Source: Saccharibacter sp. EH611
Lineage (GTDB): Bacteria; Pseudomonadota; Alphaproteobacteria; Acetobacterales; Acetobacteraceae
Length of the DNA stretch: 64,000 nt
Direction of reading: 5' to 3'
Assembly (NCBI RefSeq): GCF_009834765.1
Contig: NZ_WVHP01000025.1
Coordinates: forward strand, 124,001 to 188,000
The notes under the pieces are model-generated. The model made no database searches and was not told the origin of the DNA. It saw only the letters and a list, made by a program, of their open reading frames with translations. Of the stretch, positions 25,252-34,556 are shown piece by piece. The translations under genes and the position numbers were made by a program. How positions within the stretch are numbered: the first letter of the stretch is position 1; each line of letters opens with the position of its first letter.

Positions 25252-26427
25252 ATGACGACCATACACACTGTTAAGTCACTCATTATGTCGCTTGGGGCGG
25301 CGGCTTTATTAACAGGCTGCCTCAATGCGGGGGTGCATAATGCAGGTCTTAACGATGGTGCTGGGGCAGAGCGGGGTTTTGTCACGCCGCAACGGATGAG
25401 CACGAGAGAAAATGCGATATGTGCGATTTTCTCTTTCCCGTGTGTTCCGGTCTTAGCTGAAGAGAATATTCGCGCTCTCTTCCCGCGGAAAGACCCTCAA
25501 GATGGCAGTGACCCTGTGCGCTCGACGCGCGATGACATCGCACAATGCCGTGCCCGGTATGAGCGAAGCGGAGGCCGTGCTGCGCAGTGGGACGATTTGG
25601 AAAAGTGTGAGAATGGCAGCTTCCAACGCTGGGCGTCGGGTGGGCCGATGCGTCCTGCGATGGTTCAAGCCGTGCTCGCACAGAATCACTGGCTGTTAAG
25701 CCAAGCGCAGCAGGGGATTCTAGCGCCTAAAGAGGCATGGCTACAGTGGCGTGTGGTGATGGAAATGAGCGCGTTAGATCTTCCTGACCCTGCGCGGGCG
25801 AATAGTCGGATCAATAAAGATTGGCTGAAAGAATGGCAGGATAACCAATGCGCGTCTTATTATGATGGCTCTAAGGCCCCAACGCCACATTATAAGGCTT
25901 TGTGTCACAATACGGCCTATGTCGCTTGGGCGCGGCGCGCAGGTGGTTACGTTTTGTCTGATCTCACACCGGTATTGAAGATAAACCTGACATTAGCGGA
26001 CGAACAGCAGCGCACAGGCCAGTTTGACGCAAAAGCGGCTAATGTGCGTTTGTGGGAAGCGCAGGCTCAGGCCGAGCAGCTTAAAGAACGTCATACGTCA
26101 TGGGATGGCCCGCTCGCCGCTGATCAGAAGGACGTTCAGGAGGGGCGAGCATCGTCTGATCGTAATAGAGAACTGCGTGATGAAGCGCTCGCAACATGCT
26201 CTTCTGAGCGCTCATATAGTGCGCGAGCGCAGTGTGTTGATAAAGCATGGTATGATTGGGCGGCTACTGTGGGGATTGAACCAGAGCGTGTGCGTGACGT
26301 TATTCGGATGCATGACCATGCTGTGCAACAACGAGAGCCGGGAAAGAGTTCAGACGACCAAGCCCCGTTTTCAGCAGGCTTTGCCTGTCACGTTGTGGGG
26401 GGCGCGGCTGAGTGCCTGCCTCACTGA
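25252..26427 (+). CDS. Putative lipoprotein, tandem family member 3
   Basis: About 391 residues from ATG 25252 (a GTG at 25234 is an alternative). The lipobox is LLTGC. The first domain is close to member 2 (SDPVRSTRDDIAQCR, LEKCENGSFQRWASGGP, PHYKALCHNTAYVAWARRAGGY). The second module is present (LATCSSERSYSARAQCVDKAWYDWA), but the coiled coil is much reduced. The C-terminal Cys motif is GFACHVVGGAAEC. Together the three genes look like a duplicated and diverging lipoprotein locus. Confidence 0.65.
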   Translation: MTTIHTVKSLIMSLGAAALLTGCLNAGVHNAGLNDGAGAERGFVTPQRMSTRENAICAIFSFPCVPVLAEENIRALFPRKDPQDGSDPVRSTRDDIAQCRARYERSGGRAAQWDDLEKCENGSFQRWASGGPMRPAMVQAVLAQNHWLLSQAQQGILAPKEAWLQWRVVMEMSALDLPDPARANSRINKDWLKEWQDNQCASYYDGSKAPTPHYKALCHNTAYVAWARRAGGYVLSDLTPVLKINLTLADEQQRTGQFDAKAANVRLWEAQAQAEQLKERHTSWDGPLAADQKDVQEGRASSDRNRELRDEALATCSSERSYSARAQCVDKAWYDWAATVGIEPERVRDVIRMHDHAVQQREPGKSSDDQAPFSAGFACHVVGGAAECLPH

Positions 26428-26659
26428 TTAGGGGGCTCTCTTCTTAGGGGATGAGCGGCGTTGGGCTTCGTGGAAAGCGGGCTCATGATGAATGGTGAGG
26501 TTGCTTGATGTCTTACTCAAGGCCAACAGGAACTAGAGTGAGGTGCCCTCCCCCTTGTTTATAGTGTGTGTAAGGAGGAGGGACGACGGGGCATTGATGT
26601 TATGATGAGGTGAGCAAAGAAGGGGGGATAAGAGACGCTTCTTCTCCTGTCGCTCTGAA

Positions 26660-26689
26660 CTGGCACTGTGCGAGGGAATAGGTTATACT
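26660..26689 (+). promoter_or_regulatory. Probable gyrA promoter
   Basis: A -35-like CTGGCA (26660-26665) and a -10-like TATACT (26684-26689) are separated by 18 bases, 42 bases before the gyrA start. The rest of the 303-base gap from 26428 shows no gene. Confidence 0.45.
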
Positions 26690-26730
26690 GACCGTCCCCT
26701 GTCATCCTTTTAGAAACTGGTGGACCTGTT

Positions 26731-29580
26731 TTGAGCGAGCCGCACGATCTTCTGCCTTCTGACCGCCTTCCAGTGACCATTGAGGAGGAGATGCGCTCCT
26801 CCTATCTGGCCTATGCGATGTCCGTGATTGTTTCACGTGCGCTGCCGGATGTGCGTGATGGTCTTAAACCAGTCCATCGCCGTATTCTCTACGCTATGCG
26901 GGAGAGCGGGTTTACCTTTGATAAAGCCTACCGTAAGTCAGCCCGCGCGGTTGGTGACGTGATGGGTAAATATCACCCTCACGGTGATAGCTCTATTTAT
27001 GACGCCATGGTGCGTATGGCCCAGCATTGGTCGATGCGCGTTAAGCTCATTGATGGGCAGGGAAATTTCGGCTCTGTTGATGGCGATAGCCCGGCTGCCA
27101 TGCGTTATACGGAAGCACGTTTGGCGAAGTCCGCGTCTTTCTTGCTTGACGATATTGAGCGCGACACGGTCAATTTCCAGCCGAACTACGATGAAAGCGA
27201 GAGCGAGCCGCAGGTTCTGCCGGCAGCCTTCCCGAACTTGCTGGTCAATGGTGCCTCGGGAATCGCGGTGGGGATGGCCACCAATATTCCCCCGCATAAC
27301 CCCACAGAAGTGATTGACGCCGTTTTGGCCTTGATCGCGAACCCAACGATGACGTTGGAAGAGCTGATGGAGATCGTCCCGGGGCCGGACTTCCCCACAG
27401 GTGCCATGATCATGGGCCGCAAGGGAATCCGTCAGGCCTATGAGACGGGCCGTGGCTCCATCCCTGTGCGGGCCTGTGCGGAAGTGGAAGAGATCCGTAA
27501 GGATCGTTTCGCCATTGTTGTGACGGAAATTCCGTATCAGGTGAACAAAGCCACGCTGCAAGAAAAGATTGCCGACCTCGTGCGCAGCAAAGAGGTTGAG
27601 GGCATTTCTGACATTCGCGACGAAAGTGACCGCTCAGGCATGCGCGTGGTCATTGAGCTGAAGCGTGACGCAACGCCGGAAGTGGTGCTCAATAAGCTCT
27701 ATCGCTTCACCCAGCTTCAAACGAGCTTCAGTGTGAATATGCTGGCGCTGGATGAAGGGCGCCCACGCACGATGGGGCTGCGTGATGTGCTGGATGCGTT
27801 TATTCGCTTCCGTGAAGATGTCATCATGCGTCGTGCACGCCATGACCTCAATAAAGCGCGTGATCGGGGCCATTTGCTGGTGGGTCTCGTGCTGGCTGTG
27901 GCCAATATTGATGAGGTCATCGCCCTGATCCGTTCGGCTCCCGATGCCGCAACAGCGCGTGAGCAGCTGATGGGGCGTGACTGGCCTGCTGGTGACGTGG
28001 CCCCTCTGCTGGAGCTGATTCATGATGACGGTAATGTCATCATTGATGGGCGTGTGTATCTCACCGAGGCGCAAGCACGCGGCATTTTGGAGCTGCGTCT
28101 GCAACGTCTGACCGGTCTTGAGCAGGAAAAGCTGCAAAGTGAGCTGGACGAGGTAAGTGCCAAGATTACCGAGCTTCTGGAGATTTTAGGCAGCCATATC
28201 CGCCGTATGGAAGTCATGCGGGATGAGCTGCTAGCCGCTCGTGCTGCGTTGAACACACCGCGCGTGACCGAGATTTCTCATGCGTTGGGCGATCAATCTG
28301 ACGAAAGCCTCATTGAACCAGGGCAGATGGTCGTGACCATCACGCGTGAGGGCTTTATTAAGCGCACGCCGCTGGATCTGTTCCGCTCCCAAAACCGTGG
28401 TGGGCGTGGTCGCACAGCGGCCGGGCGTCGCGGTGATGATGTGGTGGTGCGCAGCTTTAATGCGCATACTCATCAATGGGTGCTGTTCTTCTCCTCCGGT
28501 GGGAAAGCCTACCGGATGAAGGTGTGGCACCTGCCCGAAGCGGCGCCAACAGCCAAGGGGCGCGCGCTGGTCAATCTGTTGCCAGAACTGGGCGAGGATA
28601 GCATCACCGCCGTGCTGCCATTGCCTCAAGATGAGACATTGTGGGACGACCTCCATCTTGTCTTTGCCACAGCAAGCGGCAATGTGCGGCGGAACCGTTT
28701 GAGTGACTTCCGCAATATTCGTTCTTCTGGGTTGATCGCGATGAAGCTTGATGAGGGGGATTCCCTCATTGGGGTGGCGACGTGCCGTGAAGGGCAGGAT
28801 GTCTTCCTCGCCACACGTCAGGCACGGGCGATCCGCTTCCAGATCACTGATGATATTTTGCGTGTCTTCGCAGGGCGTGGGAGCACCGGTGTGCGGGGCA
28901 TTAAGCTGGCAGCCGACGATAAGGTCGTGTCCCTCTGTGTGCTTAACCATGTTGATGTAAGTGTGGAAGAACGCGCGATCTACCTACGCATGGCCAATGC
29001 GCGCCGTCGCGCCGCTGCGGCTGCTCAGTTGGGCGAAGGTGATGAAGACAGCGTGGACAGCACGGGCGAGACAGAGGACAGCGCCGCGATTGAAGGGGCG
29101 CTGAGTGATGAACGCTTCGCGGAGCTGGAAGCTCAGGAAGAGCTATTGCTGACAGTCACCGATACAGGCTTTGGTCGTCGTTCCTCTGCGTATGATTATC
29201 GTGTATCTGGCCGTGGTGGTCAGGGGATCACCAACATGACGTTCAGCACGCCGCGCCGTGGCCGTGAAGTGGTCGGCACGATGGCAACGCTGGATGGCAC
29301 AGATGTCATGATGGTCACCGATACAGGGCGCTTGATTCGCTTGCCTGTGGCGCAAGTGCGTGTGATGTCCCGTCAGGCCGGTGGTGTCACCTTATTCCGT
29401 GTGAATGGGGAAGAGCGCGTTATCAGTGTCTTCCCTGTGCTGGAGAGTGAGGAAGACGGCGACGCTGCTGATGCTGAGGAAGCCGTTGAGGGTGCTGCGG
29501 GAGATACAGACTCTGAGGCTCCTGACGCAGAAAAAGCACCGGCTCAAGAGGATAAAGCCGAAAGCGATGCGGATGAGTAA
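26731..29580 (+). CDS. gyrA: DNA gyrase subunit A
   Basis: A 949-residue type II topoisomerase subunit, starting with TTG at 26731 after GGTGGA. The catalytic tyrosine is Tyr126 ([10 protein letters not shown]). The quinolone-determining region reads [17 protein letters not shown]. Ser87 and Asp91 correspond to the sensitive E. coli residues Ser83 and Asp87, so no classical quinolone-resistance change is seen. The C-terminal beta-pinwheel begins after residue 520 with the GyrA box variant SQNRGGRGR. It is longer than E. coli GyrA because of an acidic insertion at about residues 755-805 and an acidic tail of about 50 residues. The 3' end overlaps coaD. Confidence 0.97.
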   Translation: MSEPHDLLPSDRLPVTIEEEMRSSYLAYAMSVIVSRALPDVRDGLKPVHRRILYAMRESGFTFDKAYRKSARAVGDVMGKYHPHGDSSIYDAMVRMAQHWSMRVKLIDGQGNFGSVDGDSPAAMRYTEARLAKSASFLLDDIERDTVNFQPNYDESESEPQVLPAAFPNLLVNGASGIAVGMATNIPPHNPTEVIDAVLALIANPTMTLEELMEIVPGPDFPTGAMIMGRKGIRQAYETGRGSIPVRACAEVEEIRKDRFAIVVTEIPYQVNKATLQEKIADLVRSKEVEGISDIRDESDRSGMRVVIELKRDATPEVVLNKLYRFTQLQTSFSVNMLALDEGRPRTMGLRDVLDAFIRFREDVIMRRARHDLNKARDRGHLLVGLVLAVANIDEVIALIRSAPDAATAREQLMGRDWPAGDVAPLLELIHDDGNVIIDGRVYLTEAQARGILELRLQRLTGLEQEKLQSELDEVSAKITELLEILGSHIRRMEVMRDELLAARAALNTPRVTEISHALGDQSDESLIEPGQMVVTITREGFIKRTPLDLFRSQNRGGRGRTAAGRRGDDVVVRSFNAHTHQWVLFFSSGGKAYRMKVWHLPEAAPTAKGRALVNLLPELGEDSITAVLPLPQDETLWDDLHLVFATASGNVRRNRLSDFRNIRSSGLIAMKLDEGDSLIGVATCREGQDVFLATRQARAIRFQITDDILRVFAGRGSTGVRGIKLAADDKVVSLCVLNHVDVSVEERAIYLRMANARRRAAAAAQLGEGDEDSVDSTGETEDSAAIEGALSDERFAELEAQEELLLTVTDTGFGRRSSAYDYRVSGRGGQGITNMTFSTPRRGREVVGTMATLDGTDVMMVTDTGRLIRLPVAQVRVMSRQAGGVTLFRVNGEERVISVFPVLESEEDGDAADAEEAVEGAAGDTDSEAPDAEKAPAQEDKAESDADE

Positions 29581-30073
29581 CCCGCGCATCGGTTTTTACC
29601 CCGGCACGTTTGATCCGATCACCTTTGGGCATCTGGATGTGATCGAACGAGCTGCAGCGTTGTTTGAGCATGTCGTGATCGGTGTTGCGGTCAATGATGA
29701 GAAGCGGCCTCTTTTGAGCCTAGAAGAACGGCTCGAGAGCGTGCGCCACGAAGTGTCTCGTTTGCCTCACGGTGCTCGGATTGACGTGGTGGGGTTTGAT
29801 AATTTGCTCGTTGATGCAGTGCATCAGGCCGGGGCTGGTACCGTTATTCGCGGGTTACGCTCCGCAGGGGATTTCGACTTTGAAACCCAGCTTGCGGGGG
29901 CGTTGCGCCGTTTAGCACCCGAGATTGAGACGGTGTTTTTACTCTCGTCAGAAGAGCATCGCACAACGGCGAGCCGTATTGTGAAAGAGATCGCCCGGTT
30001 AGGGGGGGATATTTCCCCTTTCGTGAGCGCTGATGTCGCTGCACGTGTGCTCCACAAGCTTGGACGCTCATAA
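29573..30073 (+). CDS. coaD: Phosphopantetheine adenylyltransferase
   Basis: A 166-residue enzyme that makes dephospho-CoA from ATP and 4'-phosphopantetheine. The nucleotidyltransferase motif is [15 protein letters not shown] (residues 7-21), and the C-terminal signature is [27 protein letters not shown]. The start is ATG 29573, inside the last codons of gyrA (8-base overlap), which implies translational coupling; ATG 29567 is a less likely alternative. gyrA-coaD-cyclophilin is a common alphaproteobacterial order. Confidence 0.95.
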   Translation: MSNPRIGFYPGTFDPITFGHLDVIERAAALFEHVVIGVAVNDEKRPLLSLEERLESVRHEVSRLPHGARIDVVGFDNLLVDAVHQAGAGTVIRGLRSAGDFDFETQLAGALRRLAPEIETVFLLSSEEHRTTASRIVKEIARLGGDISPFVSADVAARVLHKLGRS

Positions 30074-30107
30074 GCGCGTGCGGCGTGAAATATAAAAGGA
30101 AAGAACC

Positions 30108-30593
30108 ATGACAGAACATACCGTAGCGTCTGGTGATAAATTAGTGTTGGAATTGCCAGAAGGAAAGGTCGTAATCGCCTTACGTCCCGACCTCGCCCCT
30201 AAGGCGGTTGAGCGCCTGAAGCTTCTGGCAAGCGAAGGCTTTTATGATGGCGTGCCCTTCCATCGCGTGATTGAAGGCTTCATGGCCCAAAGTGGTGATC
30301 CAACCGGCACGGGCACTGGCGGAAGCTCTTATCCTGACTTGCCTGCTGAGTTCACCCGCGAGGCGTCCTTTGAACGTGGCACGCTCGGCATGGCCCGCAC
30401 CATGCAGCCTCATTCCGCGAACAGTCAGTTCTTTATCATGTTCGACAAAGTGCCATCCCTAGACGGGCAATACACCATTGCTGGTCAGGTCATCGAAGGC
30501 ATGGAGCATGTTGATAAAGTCAAACGTGGCTCTGGTGCTTCCGGCATGGTGAGTGAGCCAGATCATATCACACGCGCTTATATCGAAGCGTAA
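30108..30593 (+). CDS. Cyclophilin-type peptidyl-prolyl isomerase
   Basis: A 161-residue cytosolic cyclophilin. The active-site signature is FYDGVPFHRVIEGFMAQSGDPTGTGTGG, followed by FERGTLGMARTMQPHSANSQFFIMF. It catalyses cis-trans isomerisation of X-Pro bonds. AAAGGAAAGAACC precedes the ATG. It is the last gene of the gyrA-coaD run, 34 bases after coaD, and a terminator follows. Confidence 0.93.
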   Translation: MTEHTVASGDKLVLELPEGKVVIALRPDLAPKAVERLKLLASEGFYDGVPFHRVIEGFMAQSGDPTGTGTGGSSYPDLPAEFTREASFERGTLGMARTMQPHSANSQFFIMFDKVPSLDGQYTIAGQVIEGMEHVDKVKRGSGASGMVSEPDHITRAYIEA

Positions 30594-30651
30594 GAAAGTA
30601 TTATTGCGTTGGCCTGTTCTGTATGAACAGATAGGCTGATCGCTGAAATAA

Positions 30652-30699
30652 GGGCCTCTCACTGCGTTCCCAACGAGGGAGTGTGGAGAGGCCCTTTTT
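30652..30699 (+). terminator. Rho-independent terminator after gyrA-coaD-ppi
   Basis: GGGCCTCTC pairs with GAGAGGCCC around a structured loop, followed by five T. Confidence 0.85.
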
Positions 30700-30918
30700 G
30701 TGTACGAGTGTCGTCGTTGTTTTCTATGAGAGACGCTTGGTAACGGATAGTGATCGTGACTATCAGGGCTATGTGGTTCTGTGGGAAGTGTGTGAACAGC
30801 TTACTCTCTATGGCGACAAGGAAGAAAGGCTCTGAGAGTTTTTAAAGAAATAATCACTTTTCTTTGAAAGCCCCCTTGACGCTAGGGGGTGCTTCCCGTA
30901 GATAGGGCCCCACACGGA

Positions 30919-30994
30919 GAACCGGTAGCTCAGTTGGTAGAGCATTCGACTTTTAATCGAATGGTCCTGGGTTCGAGTCCCAGCCGGTTCACCA
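30919..30994 (+). tRNA. tRNA-Lys (anticodon TTT)
   Basis: The 76-base cloverleaf has acceptor GAACCGG paired with CCGGTTC, D-arm GCTCAGTTGGTAGAGC, anticodon loop CTTTTAA, T-loop GGTTCGAGTCC and an encoded CCA. The anticodon TTT reads lysine codons. An accessory-looking segment begins just downstream. I found no repeated copy of the tRNA 3' end that would mark an integration site. Confidence 0.96.
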
Positions 30995-31022
30995 TGTTCC
31001 CCTCTTATAAAATGATGTTTCG

Positions 31023-31916
31023 TTAGTATCCAGATAATGTCTTGTTTTCTATTCTAGTTAGGTATTCTTCAATCTTTTTGACTACATGTAGGCTTTTGAG
31101 AGAAGGATTTTTCTCAGCAAGAGTGGAAGCTTCTTTGTGGCATATTAATATATTATTAATGGTGTCCTTTATAATGGTAGGGTCTGAACTTTCAGTATAC
31201 GATTGAAATGCTATTTCTGCGGTTTTGAGTAAATATTCTAGCTTTTCCGTTTGATCCTCCTGCTGGGTATCTCGCAAGGTTCTCTGCCCAGCCATCGTCC
31301 CTGTAGCCTGCATCAGCCCTTTCAAATCCTGTAATTCTGATAGAATCATACTCATTTGAGCGGCTTGTGGGTCTTTGGGTGGTTTGGGCTGTGCGGGCTC
31401 GGTGAGTGAGAGAAGGCGGATGAGGGAGTTGACGTTACTGTCATCATCACGATGCGCATAGGTTTCTTCAAGACTGTTGGTGAGTTTCTTTTGAACGTCC
31501 AGAACATCATCATAGTGCATATGACGAGAATATTCAGTGTAACGCAGAGAGCTGATGTCAAAAATCTGAGCCGTACCTTTTTCTTGCATAAGCACGGTTG
31601 GTTTATCGAAGGCTTGGCGTAAACCAAGCTCAAATAAAACATTTGGGTTGCGGCCGCTCAGGTCGCAGATCACCATCTCGGCGCTTAGCAAATATTTGAG
31701 AATATCGACATGGATAAGGTTGGTACGTTTGACGTCATCTGCACGGATGGGGTTAAAGCCTGCTTTTTCACAAGAGGGAATGATTATATTGCGGTAAACA
31801 CGCCCGAAATGTCCCGGATCATAGCCCTCCATATCGGCAATGGGCATGACAACAAAACATTGAGGGCGTTGGGAAGAGGCGGGTTCGGATAACGCAGGGG
31901 ATTTTTTGCGTGTCAT
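31023..31916 (-). CDS. Nucleoside 2-deoxyribosyltransferase-like domain protein
   Basis: About 297 residues from ATG 31916 (a GTG at 31955 is possible). Residues about 18-115 form a Rossmann-like domain: CFVVMPIADMEG, DILKYLLSAEMVICDLSGRNPNV, LFELGLRQAFDKPTVLM. The DLSGRNPNVxxELG block resembles nucleoside deoxyribosyltransferase/TIR-like folds, with Glu96 as the likely catalytic Glu. The C-terminal part is helical with a coiled coil (ILSELQDLKGLM). Related domains are effectors in some antiviral systems such as retrons, so a defence role is plausible but unproven. It lies convergent to and 28 bases past tRNA-Lys. Confidence 0.65.
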   Translation of the reverse strand: MTRKKSPALSEPASSQRPQCFVVMPIADMEGYDPGHFGRVYRNIIIPSCEKAGFNPIRADDVKRTNLIHVDILKYLLSAEMVICDLSGRNPNVLFELGLRQAFDKPTVLMQEKGTAQIFDISSLRYTEYSRHMHYDDVLDVQKKLTNSLEETYAHRDDDSNVNSLIRLLSLTEPAQPKPPKDPQAAQMSMILSELQDLKGLMQATGTMAGQRTLRDTQQEDQTEKLEYLLKTAEIAFQSYTESSDPTIIKDTINNILICHKEASTLAEKNPSLKSLHVVKKIEEYLTRIENKTLSGY

Positions 31917-32131
31917 ACGAGCTTCTTTTGATGAGGTATTGCCTGTATTCTGCACAGGAGTATGACAAGAAGTGCCATAAAAAACGAGTCCTCAGGAGAT
32001 GCGAAAAGTACGCTGACGGCACCGTTCTTGGATGATTATCTCAGCTGAGATAGGTTTCTCGCAGGACGTGAGATTTTACGAGTGCCTCACGTTATTTAAG
32101 GGGGCAGTGCATGCCTAATGTGGCGATGCTG

Positions 32132-32854
32132 TTATGTCTTAGACGGAAATTTGATCCATAAATGATGGAGTAACATTTTGCCAAATGAAAGAATGATCTT
32201 CCAGTTTAGTTTGCTTTGTCCATGTTGTCGCGGCCGGAAGACCATCGCGACTTCCTTAGTACGGAGTGGGCTAGGGTTTGCTAGTATGATATCAAGAAGA
32301 ATTTTAAAGCCCTTTCCGGAGAGTTTTTCCACCTGCTGATCAATATGCTTACGCCGAATGACAAAGAAACCACTCATCGGGTCTGACAAGGGCGTTTTTA
32401 AGATAAGACGAATGAACCAGCACCCGACCTGAGATAGAAAGCGTCGCCCTTTATGGGCGAGGCCGCTATCCTTTCCCCCGGCGACATAACGACTGGCGAC
32501 GGCAAGGTCGTAGCCTTCTGTCTCTAGAGCGTGCATCATAGGAAGTAGGCAGGTTTCGTCATGCTGAAGATCTCCATCCATAACGGCAATGAAGGGGGAA
32601 GAAGAGCTCATAGCGCCTTCAATCACAGCAGAAGAAAGCCCTTTACGGCCAATCCTACAAAGCCCTCTTACATGGGGATTTTCTTGAGCGAGGGCGCGCA
32701 CAACGTTCATTGTGCCGTCGGAGGAATGATCATCAACGAAGATGACTTCCCACGAAAGCGTTGAGAGCGCTTTTTCAAGAGCAGAAACAAGAGGGCGAAT
32801 ATTATCGACTTCATTCAAAATCGGGATGATGATGCTAAGGCGTGCTGTTTGCAT
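32132..32854 (-). CDS. Family 2 glycosyltransferase (dolichol-phosphate-mannose-synthase-like)
   Basis: A 240-residue GT-A fold glycosyltransferase. It has the nucleotide-sugar region SIIIPILNEVDNI and VIFVDDHSSDGT, the metal-binding MDGDLQHD, and the acceptor segment DPMSGFFVIRR. It lacks the C-terminal membrane helices of its relatives, so it is likely a peripheral enzyme that charges a polyprenyl phosphate with a sugar. It follows the membrane protein gene by 6 bases in a three-gene unit. Confidence 0.82.
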   Translation of the reverse strand: MQTARLSIIIPILNEVDNIRPLVSALEKALSTLSWEVIFVDDHSSDGTMNVVRALAQENPHVRGLCRIGRKGLSSAVIEGAMSSSSPFIAVMDGDLQHDETCLLPMMHALETEGYDLAVASRYVAGGKDSGLAHKGRRFLSQVGCWFIRLILKTPLSDPMSGFFVIRRKHIDQQVEKLSGKGFKILLDIILANPSPLRTKEVAMVFRPRQHGQSKLNWKIILSFGKMLLHHLWIKFPSKT

Positions 32855-32860
32855 ATCAGA

Positions 32861-34555
32861 TCAATGTGATGACTGCATCATGTAGAGAGAATCTACATTA
32901 TATTGTGCACGCCATTGAGGATAATAGAGGAAGTGTTCATCAAGGAAATCGTGTATCTCTTGTTTGGAGACAGGGCGTATTTTTTTATAGAGATAGGCTG
33001 TGGCATCATTATTCAGTTGATAAATATAAGGTGTTTTCTCAAAAGCATGACCTATTGTACGTTCATGTAGCAGGTCATAGGCCGGGATTGTAATAATGCG
33101 CTGTCTTGTCGGGACAAGGTGAGTTTGGATAGGGTCTACAACAAGAATATAGTCTGCTTTTATAATGTCGGTATTGATCCTGTCACGCCAATCTACATGA
33201 TTGGTTAAGAATATTTGGTCGCTCATCTGGTCATGTAGAAGGTGAGTAACGGTTGTATCGTTTAAGACAGTATGGCTCGAGCTCAGTATGAATATACGTT
33301 TGTTGTGACCAAGTATATTTGGAATATCGTTAACCATTTTGAGGTAATTTTGGTAGTGATCTACATGGAACGGAAGAGTTTTTGCAGAAAGGTATGAATC
33401 GATAGGATGGTCTTTTTCGATAAAGAAAGCATTATACCACGAAAAAGAGAGTAGAAGAGTGAGAGGTAAGACATAAAGTATGCGTATAGTTTTCAGCTTG
33501 AGGCTATCAAGAATTTTCATATGGGCAAAGCAAGCTAGCAATGTCGCCCATAAGGTGAAGGGAATAATATGTTGCACACCAGGTGATTGGGTACGTGTAA
33601 AAAGGGAAAAGCTGATAATTTCATTGAAAATACAGGCGGTGGCTAAGGCAATATAGGTTCTATTCTTAGATAGCAACGCAAGAAGAGCACCTAGAAGAGA
33701 AGAAAAGATAATAAAGAAGCTAATATGGTGAATGGTATAAGCAAAAGAATATGGGAAACCCATTTGATAGGCAGAGTACGCTTGGCCATAAGGAAACGTG
33801 AGAATTGTATAAAGCACTTTCCCTTGGAAAATAGCGAGGAAGGCTAAGAAGAGAAATCCAGATTTAATGATGTTAATAATGACTTGTTTTGCGTCTTTTA
33901 TACTGTCTTTCGTACTATAAAGAATCATAGAGGTTACAGGAATGGTGATGTACATTGAAATGACTGTGTAGAGGTACCATCGCCGGAAAGCGAAGGCAGC
34001 CCACAAAAGGACACTTAATATCGCCAAATGTTTAATATTTTGAGGGATAGTGAGATTTATTTTGAAACTATAGAAAAGAGCGAGGATGATAAAAAAGAGC
34101 CCTCCTATATCAGGATAGCCGCGTAGTGTCGGAGCAAGAAAAGCCGCTGTTGTAAGTGGGAAAAGAACAGATATGAAAGAGCTTGCACTTAAATAATGGT
34201 TTTCTTTTATCTTGTTTAGAAAAAAGGAGAACAATATAACAGAAGGAATAAAATATATAATAGATATAGAGAGTATATAATCGAGCCTTGAATATATAGG
34301 AAAATGGTAGAAGATAGATGGAAGGATAACAGGCAGAAAGTTATATTCTCTCTTCCATAGAGAAGAAAATATCTTTCCTAAATCATAAAGAGGATTATGT
34401 GTTAGCTCATACGAAAATCTTTCCCACTTTCCCCAATAGAGTGTATCATCAAATGAGTAAATATCTTGCTCTTGTGTTACAAAGAAACATACAGACAGTA
34501 CCGTAAGGGCAAGAGAAAAAAGAGATGAAAGAGTGTAGAATTTTTTAGATGTCAT
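32861..34555 (-). CDS. Multi-span membrane protein, probable GT-C type glycosyltransferase
   Basis: A 564-residue protein with a run of about 10-12 hydrophobic helices, then a soluble C-terminal domain (about residues 400-564) containing RIFILSSSH and DYILVVDPIQTH. An acidic motif in the first periplasmic loop (YSFDDTLYWGKWERF) fits GT-C enzymes, which transfer sugars from polyprenyl-phosphate donors in the periplasm. ATG 34555 was chosen because it lies 1 base after the upstream stop. The gene is strikingly AT-rich compared with its neighbours, a sign of acquisition. Confidence 0.65.
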   Translation of the reverse strand: MTSKKFYTLSSLFSLALTVLSVCFFVTQEQDIYSFDDTLYWGKWERFSYELTHNPLYDLGKIFSSLWKREYNFLPVILPSIFYHFPIYSRLDYILSISIIYFIPSVILFSFFLNKIKENHYLSASSFISVLFPLTTAAFLAPTLRGYPDIGGLFFIILALFYSFKINLTIPQNIKHLAILSVLLWAAFAFRRWYLYTVISMYITIPVTSMILYSTKDSIKDAKQVIINIIKSGFLFLAFLAIFQGKVLYTILTFPYGQAYSAYQMGFPYSFAYTIHHISFFIIFSSLLGALLALLSKNRTYIALATACIFNEIISFSLFTRTQSPGVQHIIPFTLWATLLACFAHMKILDSLKLKTIRILYVLPLTLLLSFSWYNAFFIEKDHPIDSYLSAKTLPFHVDHYQNYLKMVNDIPNILGHNKRIFILSSSHTVLNDTTVTHLLHDQMSDQIFLTNHVDWRDRINTDIIKADYILVVDPIQTHLVPTRQRIITIPAYDLLHERTIGHAFEKTPYIYQLNNDATAYLYKKIRPVSKQEIHDFLDEHFLYYPQWRAQYNVDSLYMMQSSH

Positions 34556-34556
34556 A

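Noticed and set aside
26938-27561. 207-residue minus-strand ORF inside gyrA
   Set aside because: Shadow frame opposite the highly conserved breakage-reunion domain.
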